64,000 bases of DNA. Origin: Paramacrobiotus metropolitanus. Lineage: Eukaryota; Tardigrada; Eutardigrada; Parachela; Macrobiotidae. The notes under the pieces are model-generated. The model did no database searches and had not been told where the DNA came from. It saw only the letters and a program-made list of their open reading frames with translations. Positions 48,801-60,395 of this stretch are shown here, in pieces (position 1 is the first letter of the stretch; each line of letters opens with the position of its first letter). The translations under genes and the position numbers were made by a program. The DNA is taken from the NCBI RefSeq assembly GCF_019649055.1, contig NW_026570262.1, positions 1,054,001-1,118,000 of the forward strand, in the 5' to 3' direction.

Positions 48801-51800
48801 TTGCGGTTTTGGTGGTTAAACATAGAATATTAATTTTAAATGATCTGGGCGTAATCGATAGTTTCATGTCCACCGGTAGCAAATTATGGGGCTAATGCTG
48901 TGAAGTGTGATGTAAAAACGTTGACCGCTTTTATAATAAAAAGATTACAAATTCAACGAAACATTACACTACTATTCTCTGTCTTTTAATATACAATAGT
49001 TTTTATCTAACTGTTTTCCACTGCTGAAAAATGAAGCATATATTCGTAGAATTATTACTTACTGTTATTTACGCACAAAATACTTCTAAATCATGCGTAA
49101 TTGCACCTGGTGTGTATTCTTAGATTACAAAGCATCGTAACAACTAGACCGCGTTGTTATGTACGTTGTTATTTTAACCCTGAAACTGCAGAACGCAGGG
49201 CATAAAAATGTATTACCATTTTGACAAGAAATTAAAAAGTTTGATAGACGGCACTGTTCATATGGAATACATAATTTTATATACTAATTAACGATAAAAT
49301 AAACTATAAAATACAGTATAACTATATAACTATAAAATAATACTATAAAATACAGTATATTGATAACACATGTCTTCCATCACGCAACATTTAGATCGCT
49401 GATTAGGTACCCTAATAAGTAACATGAAATTTCAGATGGGAGCATTTCATTTACCGGATGCTGACTATCTTTTGCAACCAATGGCGGATATTTCTTCCAG
49501 TATACCGCGAAACGAAAATACTTTTAATTTTCCTCCGCACATTTTATATCGAACTCGGCATATGTCAGACGACATACTTAATTCATCCATGATGACGGTC
49601 CGAAATGTAGGAATGAATCGGACAACTGGCCGAATGAAACGCGAAACCGACATGAGCGAATTCACTTCCACAGCGTGGGAATATCATGTGGAATTGCTGG
49701 TTGTCGCTGATTATTCAATGCGGCAGTTTCACGGGAAGGAATTGAATGAATACATTCTAACACTGATGTCCATTGTTGCAATGATTTACCGCGATGCAAG
49801 GCAAGTGGTTTGAATAAGGCAATCTTCAAGGTTACAGAATCAATTTTGTTGCCATCAAAGCCTAATTAGAACTGTGCTTACACAAAATGCAGTTAACAGC
49901 ATTTCAAGTAATAAGCAATTAGTATTAACTATTAAGTATATATTTGCCTTGTTAAGTATCAGTACTTTTACTCTTTTAGTAAGAATTTCCTGAGTATGAA
50001 TATTAAATTATATTCTCCATAAATGTTCCTCATAAATGGACTTTTATAAAAATATTGACATTTACTTGGTTTTGAAAGTGTTCGTTTTTATAAATACCGC
50101 AAAAATTGACGTAAAAAGGCTCTTGTTAGGCCTGGCAGAGTTAAACAGCAAACGTTTCCCAGGGCATAACGTCAGACCTTTGGTGTTGAAGAATTATTGT
50201 TACATATCCGTATTTATTGAAAAGGCAATCAATTATATTTGCTGGTTGTAGCATTGGCAACTCCATTAGTATAATAGTTGGAAGACTAATTGTACTCGAA
50301 AACGAAAGTGATGGACCGCGCATAACCTGGAGCGCCCAAGAGACATTGGACAGCTTCTGCAAATGGCAATCGGCTTATAACATGCAAGACGACACCCATC
50401 CATTCCACCACGATGCCGCCATTCTCTTGACCCGGCAGGATCTCTGCCGTATTAAAAACAAATGCGACACGCTGGGACTGGCTGAAATCGGCACCATGTG
50501 TGACCGTCAAAAATCCTGTGCGATCGTCGAGGATAGCGGTCTGAGTTCGGCCTTCACCATTGCACACGAGCTGGGTCACCTTTTTAACATTCCCCACGAT
50601 GATGACCGGATGTGTCGGAGTTTCATGCCGGGAGTGTTCTCCACCTACACCAATGTCATGGCGCCCCGTTTAGACCATAACTCCAATCCGTGGACGTGGT
50701 CGGCGTGCAGCGCGAAAAAGCTGATGGATTTCTTGGAATCCGGTGAGGCCAGCTGTCTGCTGGACGAGCCGAGTGCGGCCAACAGTATCACCACCCGACT
50801 GGAATTAGTGCAGGGCCGAGATCCCTATCAGATGGAGCGGATGTCCGTCAATTCCTTTCTGTTTCCCGGTGAGATGTTTGATGTAACCAAACAGTGCCAG
50901 TTGGTATTTGGTGAAGGCGCCTCGGTGTGCCCTTTCATGCCGGTATGTAAGCGGCTGTGGTGCACAACCAGTCTGGGCAACCAGACGGGCTGCCGCACGC
51001 AACATCTGCCCTGGGCGGATGGCACGTCGTGGATGGAATATGTGGTGTAAGCGCGGAGAGTGTGTTAAAAAGGATTTTACCCGCCTGGATCCGGTGGACG
51101 GCGGATGGGGACCGTGGAGCCGATGGGGACGATGCTCGCGAACGTGTGGTGGGGGAATTAAGGAATCAGTCCGTGAATGTGATAATCCAAAGTATGGCGC
51201 TGATGCATTGGTGCGGTGATTGTAGCACGTTCCATGTATTCCATAATATATTTTTGCAGACCTCAGAATGGTGGTAAATATTGTTCCGGTCAGAGAATTC
51301 GCTACAAATCATGCAACTTGAAGGACTGCGGAGCGACCGAGCTGGACTTTCGGGAAGAACAGTGTAGCGCATTTAATGGCAAAACGATGGGCTACCAAGG
51401 TGTTGAACCCAGCGTGGTATGGACTGCCAAAGTTTATGGTCGTAAGTGGAGTTGTGTTTGTACTGCATTAATATTTGATATTTGTTGTGCAAGGTCTCCG
51501 TCTGGACAGTTACTAGAATTCTCATATTTTTAGAAACAAGTCGTCAGAAATGCAAGCTGTATTGTCGAGTTGAGGGAACGAGCAAGTTTTTCTTACTGAA
51601 GGACAAGGTCATCGACGGAACAGCCTGTGGACCGGATTCTTCGGATATATGCGTTAACGGCGTCTGCAAAGTATGAGCGATAAACAAAAATTATCATACG
51701 TATGGTAGAATAATTTAATATTTATTTGAAAAATTACATAATAATGAAAAATTTATTATATAAAATTGTTAGGTGCAGTATATCGCAGCAGGGAAAATGT

Positions 51801-54800
51801 TGTTAGATAACAGAGATTATGTTCTTTACAACATATCTTCGCAGAAACTGTAATGTGACATGCTAATATTTACGACCATGTTGGCCCGCATGTCTTTTGT
51901 TGATGTGGTTTTTCTGCATGTAGTTCTCACTATCATTCAAAATTTACGATCGTCTTTACCAATGTTCCACCTTATTATTTCCGATACATAAAATCACTCA
52001 TCCGTGGCTATCTGTCATGCTTCCGCGTAAACTTATCATTAATGTGTTGTACAAGATCAACACACATAAAAAAGTCATGTTTTCTCAAATGCAGAAAGCA
52101 GGATGCGACGGCAAGCTCGGGTCACAAATGAAGCGTGACACGTGCGGTGTGTGCGGCGGGGATAATTCAACGTGTCGCACCGTGACGGGAACATATAACG
52201 AACGCAATTATGGTATGTTGCAACATGCTCTGAGAACACGGAGAAATGGCACGTTTTACGACAGCGTTAGGTGCATTGTGTTCAGAAATGTCTGTCGGTG
52301 TTTGTACAGGGTATAATTTCATTGTGGAAATTCCTGAAGGCGCTTCTAACATTGATATACGACAACATGCCTACGAAGGCCGGAAGGATGATCACAATTA
52401 TCTCGGTCGGTAGTCGACAAGGCAACCTGTTTATGAGCCGTTAAACTGTGCCGCTTAATGGATTTACTTTCACAGCCCTTGTCAACAGCGAAGGCGCATA
52501 TCTCTTCAACGGGGACTTCATCGTTTCCATGTTCCATAGAGAATATCCAGTGAAAAATGCTGTGATCGATTATACCGGTTCCGATACCGACGTCGAGAGG
52601 ATAAATTGTACAAGAGCAATTGGTGAAAAGTTACTACTTTATGTAAGTGTTTCACGACTGGATTTTCAGAATTGCCATTACTGTAAAAATTCCTTTGGCA
52701 TTTTATGTTCTTTCTTGCAAAAAAAATACATGAATGCATGCTGCTCTTAAAATACAACACGCACAAAAACACGTGCCATTTCTTAATTTTATTAGCGATG
52801 CGACTGGCCGATGAAGTTTTGAGTGGATTTTAATCCGCTTAAATCTTACACCATTTTTAGGTCAGACGCCAGCGCTAAAAGCATGATAATTTATTATACA
52901 TTTAATTTGAGTGCAAATGGTGCAGAAGGCCTTCCGCAGTAGAGAATTTCCCGAGAATTCAGATGATTTTGTTAGGAAGATGAAGTGACAGTTAGAATTT
53001 AATGGCCCTAAATAACCCGCTTGATATGCCGCATCAGTCGGTCAAACGGACAAAGCGGGCGCTCATTACGAACTTGTTTGACTGCCGCGGACTTTTTGAT
53101 TAGTGACTGCTGGTTTTATCTGCCCCCATGTTACCGCATAACTTGGACATGAAATATTGACACATTTTCTCTAAATTTCCACTTGCCTCATTCAATCGGG
53201 TGTGATATATGGTCTAGGTTTTGACAGTTGGGGAATTGCGCCCTCCGGATGTTTACTACGCGTATATGCTGTCGGTTGGAGATGAATACAGGTGGGATCC
53301 AGAAGGACCATGGAATTCATGCAGCAAAGAATGCAAAGGTAAGCACAAACACATTGTATAATAAGTTAATAACCAATATAAACAAGAATAATTCACAGAC
53401 ATAAACAAACAAACATAAAAATGCTAAAACAATAAATGTGATGGATGTGCCGTTCACACTGTTACGCATGTAATGCAGTGCACAATTCGACAGTTACTAC
53501 GAGTGCGGGTGATAACACTTCATAAATAATTTAGAAATTTCTGTTTAGGCTTGCAGTTTCGTAACTTACTCTGCGTAAGGAAGAACGACCGGCATCCAGT
53601 TACGAAAGGCAACTGCGTCGGCCAGCCACCCTCGTCGGAGTATTCGCGCTCCTGCAACGATCACTGCGCACTGCGCTGGGACGTTGTCCAGGATCCGGAT
53701 GCACAGTGCAATGCCCTGTAATGAGCCCGGCCGAATCCGTCGGCAAGTGCGCTGCTTGCGGGAAATGTTCGACGACAATCAGCGCCACGGCGAAGCGCAC
53801 TTGTGGTATCAGGACAACCTCTCCTCGGCCGATCAGCGCAATCAGGCGCCGCGTATCCAGGAAGTAGATGTCGAAAAGTGCAACGAACTAGCGGAACCCA
53901 AGCCAGCGGAAGAGATCGCGTGTACCGGCAGCTGCCGGCTGGTGGCCTGGAAGTACACCGCCTGGTCGGAATGCAGTCGGCCGTGCGGCGGCGGCGTACA
54001 GAGTCGCTCGTCGGTCTGCGTGGATTTAAGCACCGGGCATAGTGTTCCGCCGTACAACTGCTCGTTCCACCAAGCGCCTGAGCCCAACCAAAAGCATGTA
54101 ATCCCCAACCGTGCGGCCGACTGGACAGTTGGACCGTGGAGTGTTTGTTCGACAACGTGTGGACCGGGAATAATGCGACGCGCCGTTAAGTGTTTGTTGC
54201 GTATGGAAGGCACGGAAGCGGAAGATGCACTGTGCGATCCGGTGAAGAAACCCGCGCCGGCGATTCGTTGCCCGGATGTACCCTGTCCGCCACCACCTAT
54301 TTCCGGTCCGCCTCCTGTACCCCGGCGGCCGGTTGTAGTTACGCCACCACGCCCAGTTACAGTGGTAACGTGGAATGGGTGACTGGATCGTGGACACCAG
54401 TAAGCCGTAAAAATAATTAAAATAGTAATTTTAGTCTTGAGATTGATAGTTAGATGCTAATTTACGCTGCTCTGATTATCCAGTGTTCGAAAAGTTGTGG
54501 GCATGGGGAAAGGTATCGTTCAGTTGGGTGCCGAAGTCGCGACGGAAAATATTTGACCCACATCGCCTGGCGACCCTGCCTAAACCCCATGAAAAGAGCA
54601 GTGTCTGGTTTCCGAATGTGGTTCGTGGCAGTATGGCGAATGGGGTCAGGTAAGAAACACGATCGCCGGGGAAATGTTTGATAAACAACTCAGCACCGTG
54701 TTTGGGTGACATAATATTACATGACATTTCGGTTAATTATCAAAATCGCGGTCACAAAATCATAATTACAGCTAATGAAATTAGAGAATTATATTGAAGA

Positions 54801-57800
54801 GCCTGTGAAAATTGCTGCCAATAGCTACTTGATAATGTATTTTTTATTGGTAAACATTTTAAAAGCAAAAATTAAAATTGAATAACATGCTCTGTGGTTT
54901 GTGCAGTGCACCGCTAGTTGTAACGATGGTCTCGGGGGAGCCATGCAGCGACGATATGTGGCATGCGTTGTTAACCACCGGCCGGTCAAGGATGAGGATG
55001 AGTGTGACAAAAACAGCCGTCCACCCAGCACGCAGTTGTGTCCGGATCTGGCCATGTGCGAAGTCCGCACTCTGATCCGAATGAAAGACAGCGGAGACCG
55101 GAACGCGGATGACCCGTTAGTCCAGGTCAGATATGAGCAATATTATCAATCCACGCCGGAGACAACGACAGCAACAACGACGACGACTACACAAAGAACC
55201 ACCATTACCAGGCGACCTTCTAATATCTCGACAACTGCAGCACGAAAAGGCATCTGGATTACAGGTGGCTGGGGAAAGGTAAGAGAATAAGGGGCTACAG
55301 AGTTGAAAATCCGGAGTGGAAAATACAATGGTCAACGATAGTACTTTAATGGCGCTTCAAAGTTCAAAGTGTAGAAATTTGTTTTTTGCCTAGAATTGTT
55401 TTGCTCTATTTATTTTACATTCCACATTTGTATGTCAGTACGTTTTATTATGTGTCTGCAGTGCTCGAAACCCTGCGGTGGCGGAATGCGGCTACGTCTG
55501 GTAGCCTGCCAAATGCCCGACAATAATTATAGATCGACATCCGATGGTCCCCTGTGTGACGAGAGCAATAGGCCGACAAATACGTCCCGCTGCAACGAGC
55601 AACCCTGTCCAGAGTGGAAATACGGCCAGTGGGGACCAGTAAGTACCGTTAAACCATGCATCTGCTGAATCTTGTCAGGCAGTTGGCAACACGGCAACAC
55701 ACTTCTTCAAAAGGTTAACTTTTAAGTGTAACTACAATATAGATAATGCCAAGTTGCTAACGATGCTTGCTTCCTTGAGTAAAATGTCATAGCAGCACCA
55801 ATCCCGTCTAAATATTCATTTTTTTAAATGAAGATGCACATAAAATCGGAACGGAAAAACACGAGGAGGACCTTTGCTAACTTGTTATAAGTAATGAGAA
55901 CTGAGCAATATTCATTACAGAAAGTGACGATCAGTGATCATTTACGCCAGCTGACAGCCATCACAATTTGTTACTACGAAGTCCAGCTGCTGTCAGTCAA
56001 GAGTTATCTGGCAGCCATTCTAATGACGGTGTTATTTTTAGTGTAACAAATCCTGCGGTGGGGGATACCAGCGGCGTATGGTACAGTGTATAGACTCCCG
56101 CGGATCCACCATGGCCAGCTACCATTGTAGCCGCTCACAGCGCCCGGTCAGTGTCCAGCGCTGCCACAAGACCCCCTGCAGCAGTACACCGGTGGATTAC
56201 TGGAACACCGTTGCGGCCGCATCCCAGATCCAGGCCGTGCACGAAGTGGGTCCAGTGCTGCAACCGGATCAAGTGCAGCCGACCACCACCTCGGTGCAGG
56301 GAATCTGGCAGGCCGACGCCTGGTCACCGGTACAGACACGTAGAACTACACGTAGGGTACATCCATCTGGAAGCGGCCTGGCAAAAGCTAAACAGAAAAA
56401 ATACTTGCAACGTTATCGGTACAGAAGTGCTCGGCTTAAGAAAATAACCGGGATGTCATCGTTTGTAGATGATGATATCGACTATGATTATTAAAATTTT
56501 CCGCGTTGATGCGACTGATCACTGCCTCTTCCATGACCTTTTACTTTGTATTCAAATTTGCACTGCCATTGTGGTTTTTCTATTATTTTTGTTGAAGAAT
56601 ATTTTGACAGTCCACCGTTATACATCGTTTGTGAATATGTTGTAGTTGTTAGAAATCTGTTGGAAAATAGAAACCCCAGTTTGTCGGCGATTTGTGTAGT
56701 TCAGTGTACTTAATTCCATGCAGTATGTAGTGCATTAGACTGTCGCTGTTCCAAAGGTTCTAAAATCGGATGTATAAAAATAAACATAAGTTCTCTTTAA
56801 AAACCAGGCACATTGTCAAGTTCAGCTAGTATAACTATTAAGCAGCTGGCGTATGAACTGGTTTTGTTGTCTAATTGACATTGCCGCAGGGTATGCATGG
56901 CAGAGCCGCATTAATTTTCTTACCCACAATGCTTCGAAATTGCTCGTATGCAAAATGTCACTTCTGTCCGAGACGATGGCGCCCAACATATGTGTTTTAT
57001 TGACCATTCCTTCTGGTGTAACGCCGCTTCCAGATGTTGATTTTTTGGCTCTTGGGCTGTATATTTTTAGGCAGTGGGTTCTAGGTACATCGTTAAAAGG
57101 CAACATACGCGTCTTCTTAAGCTTAAACTTATGCCCTAGTCCTATAGTTTTAATAGTCAGAATTAATTGCGGTACTGTGAATGCTCATTTTACATCAACG
57201 CTTTTACTTGCCATCTAGTATCTGTATCTACTAGTAGACAGACTATAGAATTAATAGTAGGTACACGGTACACCACGATATGCTGCAGATAATGTATCCA
57301 CTTAGTATCCGTTCGTATACTGCACCTGCTTATACATATATATTTTGATGTAATTATTCTAATACTAAATGCTTTCTACTTTTCAGCGCTTTGAATATTG
57401 TTTTTGTTTCGGTTTGAATTACAGTGTAGTGTGACTTGCGGAAAAGGAATCAGGAAACGAAAGGTCAACTGTGTTGATCCTCGCAGGACGGATATTCAGG
57501 TAGATGAAGCAGTCTGCAGTGCGAGCGAAAAACCTCCGTCGACCGATGAATGCAGACTGGAAGTTTGCCCCAAATGGCGAGTTTCGAAATGGTCGGAGGT
57601 GAGCGCAGTTACTATTAAAATAGTATAGAACGCCTTACCGTTCTCCGAAAGTTACTTTATACCTCGTTTAGGATCACACCGTCTCTCAAAATACTTTGTA
57701 CTATGCCCACATGCGTTTTTCTTGCAGTGCTCCACGGATTGTGGTAAAGGTTATCGCACCAGGGACGTTATGTGCGCTCGTGGTGGTCTCAGTCAGCATT

Positions 57801-59207
57801 TCCAATCTACCATGGTAAAAGTGGACGATGCCTTATGTAAAGGTCAATTAAAGCCAAAAGGAAAACGGGTGTGTGAAGAATACCAGTGTGGGAATCTGTA
57901 TCGCTGGACTGTCTCTCGGTGGTCAGCGGTAAGTCCAAAACCGGTGCGAAGTTCGCTCAAACTCGGGAATTTCACTTTGTGCTTCTATTTATTATACCTG
58001 ACAACGAACCTTTTCTATAAAAAAAAGAGTAAACATTCTGAGTTTTTTTACTATTTACCATATCATTGGTCATAATGGTTTCATTTCCAGTGTTCGGCTA
58101 GTTGTGATAGCGGAAAACAATTCCGCCAGGTCCAGTGTGTATACTCTGTCAACAACACAATTGTTGACTCTTCCTACTGCCGACTACGAGGCAGTCGACT
58201 GAAATCTCCGCCATCCGTCAGGGTGTGTAAAACCACCAAAGCCTGTGCTTTCCGCTGGATGGCTGGCGATTGGTCAAAAGTACGTTGTGCTTATCATCAG
58301 CTGTAAATTTTTTTTGCTGTACTAGTATAAAACTTCTAACGGGTAGCGACGTACCAATAAAATTTCTTTTGCCAATGAGCCGCTGCAGTAACGGATTGCA
58401 CGTAGGTTCATAAATGACTCCAAGTAATTTTACTTAGATTAACTTAACAAAATAATTTTTGTCAGTCTCCCACGTGTCATTGTTTCCAGTGTTCTCGAAC
58501 TTGTGGTTCCGGTGTGCGGTGGCGCCGCGTCACATGTCACAAAGTGGACGAATTAACCGGTGCGACTATATGGTGGCCCACAGAGAGTCCCTATAGATGC
58601 GATACCAGAAACAGGTAACGTGAGTTTGATCCTTTTCAAGCTACTTTAGACAATCAGGCGTTCGCTCTCGGTGATACACGTATTTCCGACTGATCATATT
58701 ATACTGATGCTTTGCTATTTTACACAGACCAAAGGAGAGGCAGATATGTTCGTTCGGAGAATGTTCCGATCATTTTATATGGCAAGCCGATAACTGGACT
58801 GAGGTAAATGCTTCTACTTTATCAGACTCATAATAATTTGCTTCGAAATTCTTAACAATTTTCAGATAATTATTTGCTTACTAATAATGTTATGTATTTT
58901 ACTTTAAATCCGAAAATAATATGAAATTAATATTAAATATATTTACAATAATCGTATTGTGATTTGTAATTTTATGCTCTTTAAACTAAAATAAAATCTC
59001 ATTCTTCAGCGTCATTGTTGTATTTGCTTGATAGTGCTCAAAGACTTGTGGAAATGGCATTTCCAAACGTAATATCTTTTGCCTGCACCAAAAATCTCAG
59101 CAACTTTTACGGCATTCCTTCTGCAAAGCTAGTCTGAGACCGAAACTACGAAATCCTGCAATCCTGAGCCATGCAGCCGGCTGAATGAAGTACTAAATCG
59201 AAACTAA
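42115..59207 (+). CDS. ADAMTS9/20 (GON-1)-type secreted metalloprotease, about 21 exons, frame-broken as printed
   Basis: An extracellular-matrix protease. Exons: about 42115-42232 (leader, uncertain), 44196-44683, 49436-49800, 50251-51191, 51260-51441, 51534-51670, 52095-52212, 52310-52405, 52476-52642, 53218-53338, 53549-54399, 54484-54649, 54907-55278, 55462-55638, 56042-56329, 57425-57598, 57728-57928, 58091-58279, 58490-58614, 58728-58803, 59035-59207. Order: prodomain, furin site RMKR (49,631-49,642), reprolysin domain with zinc site [12 protein letters not shown] (50,565-50,600) and Met-turn VMAP, disintegrin-like and Cys-rich part, first thrombospondin repeat (CSRTCGGG), spacer ([21 protein letters not shown]), then about 13 more repeats, most introns splitting before a conserved Cys. 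Pro-rich (about 54,290-54,360) and Thr-rich (about 55,155-55,200) linkers separate some. Frame changes occur near 51,030, 53,714, 54,300-54,380, 54,592 and 59,140. No GON domain follows. The first intron after the leader and 44,684-49,435 contain no gene. Confidence 0.85.
44684..49435. other. Large ADAMTS intron, 4.75 kb
   Basis: It opens with a strong donor (GTGAGT) and closes with TTTCAG. The interior is AT-rich with chance frames only. Near its end is a local repeat: the 18-mer ACTATAAAATACAGTATA at 49,303-49,320 and 49,342-49,359. Confidence 0.65.
49303..49359. repeat. 18-bp direct repeat in ADAMTS intron
   Basis: Two identical copies of ACTATAAAATACAGTATA, 39 bases apart, with a partial third unit (ACTATAAAATA) between them. 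A simple AT-rich local duplication. Confidence 0.85.
56330..56494 (+). CDS. Possible alternative C-terminal exon extension of the ADAMTS gene
   Basis: If the donor at 56,330 is not used, the frame of the preceding thrombospondin exon stays open for 54 codons. It encodes a Lys/Arg-rich stretch and an acidic tail (DDDIDYDY), then stops at 56,494. AATAAA follows at 56,779-56,784, inside what is otherwise an intron (56,330-57,424). A short isoform ending after about nine thrombospondin repeats is therefore possible. Another intron (after 57,928) also stays open for 49 codons, so the open frame alone proves little. Confidence 0.3.
   Translation, partial: VQTRRTTRRVHPSGSGLAKAKQKKYLQRYRYRSARLKKITGMSSFVDDDIDYDY
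56779..56784 (+). terminator. Intronic AATAAA poly(A) signal
   Basis: A canonical hexamer about 285 bases after the stop of the possible short ADAMTS isoform. Confidence 0.35.
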
Positions 59208-60097
59208 GCCGCGCATACAGCGTTGGCGTGGCCGCACTGTTCTCATCCAGACGGGCCAATTCTGCGATCTGACGTTTGTTATCTCCTCAGAGAAAGCTCT
59301 TAAGTAATCTCTAAGTTCTTCCTCTTTTCCTCTCGCTGAGCAACTCCAGCCCCAGCAAGTACTCACTTGTGCATCACACACACACCAAACAGGACCGCCA
59401 AATTGCTCATGAGGTTAAAGTTGATGGAAAGGCTTTTGTTTTTTTCCTGGTTCTTTCCGGTCTCTCTTTTGCTTTTTCCAGTTTACCTGTTTTGTTTTCA
59501 CTTAATTAACGTTGTTGATGGATAATGCGCGTGTGTGGTGTTTTGGGTTGTCCACATCTTTTTTTTCATAAGCGAAACTGCGTGGAGGTAGCCTTGCATT
59601 TATCTGAATGGACACGTGACAGGATCGGATAACTGCCAATTCATGGAACTGGAGACTATCCGAATGGCATGCGACAAAGACAAGTCACTATTTGTGTTGC
59701 ATTTTACAAAGTGTGCATTTTCAAGTGTGCATTTCTAATTATGGTCGCGCTTTTGCGTACTCGTGGCCAAAGTATTACGTGTTTCAACTGCCTTTTGGAA
59801 TATTTCGTTTTTTTATGGATAGCGGTAGATATTTGGATTTTTGTTTGTTTGTTACCGGTTAAATATTTTGTGTTAATTATATTATTAATATTTGTTATGT
59901 ATTATTATAAATCAGAATGTGAAAGACAGCATCCGAAACCGTGTTGTTTTGTATTGAAATGAAATTATTACAAAAAAACTGTTCCGTTGCATTCCTTTTC
60001 TTTAGTTATTGTACTTTGCTCTGGGTACAATCTACTACCTAATAGGCAAGAAGTACACTCGTATGCTCGAGTCAAAATCTATATATTATAAGTAAGA

Positions 60098-60103
60098 AAT
60101 AAA
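60098..60103 (+). terminator. AATAAA poly(A) signal for the ADAMTS gene
   Basis: A canonical hexamer about 890 bases after the ADAMTS stop. A transcript ending here would nearly meet the convergent channel transcript. Confidence 0.45.
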
Positions 60104-60215
60104 TCATTTTTGTGACAATACACAATATACAAATACAGAGAGTTATTTACTTACATTTAAGATAAAGGTGTTACGAACACCAGTGCATCAATATCTTTTC
60201 ATGTGATATTTAATA

Positions 60216-60221
60216 TTTATT
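60216..60221 (-). terminator. AATAAA poly(A) signal for the channel gene
   Basis: TTTATT on the plus strand reads AATAAA on the minus strand, 175 bases beyond the channel stop codon. A good position for a 3' end. Confidence 0.5.
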
Positions 60222-60395
60222 ACACCATATTTTTCATCAAGTTTAACAAACGCTACGCAAATCAAAGCAACAACAAAATTCCCAAAAGGCTATTGATCAG
60301 GCATGTCTATTGATGTATCAACATGGAGAAAAGGCGCCACCGGCAAGGAAGATATACAAAGACATTGTGGTAGCTTATAAGTCAGTGCAAAAGGG

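Larger units (their letters stand above)
59208..60395. other. Spacer between two convergent genes
   Basis: Holds the 3' UTRs of the ADAMTS gene (plus strand) and the channel gene (minus strand). I searched it for GON-domain exons and found none. Poly(A) signals for both directions lie within it. Confidence 0.6.

Noticed and set aside
51020-51060. Programmed ribosomal frameshift in the ADAMTS Cys-rich region
   Set aside because: There is no slippery heptamer or stimulatory structure, and similar breaks occur at other sites; an indel error is simpler.
53661-54213. Long minus-strand frames opposite the thrombospondin exon
   Set aside because: They are antisense shadows of GC-richer real coding sequence; no family match.
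42115-59207. The ADAMTS gene as a pseudogene
   Set aside because: All splice sites, cysteines and the zinc site are intact, and several of the frame breaks are homopolymer-sized. Sequence error is more likely than decay.
59669-59962. Hydrophobic 97-codon frame after the ADAMTS gene as a GON or membrane exon
   Set aside because: It lacks the GON cysteine pattern and any acceptor; it is a T-rich chance frame in 3' UTR sequence.
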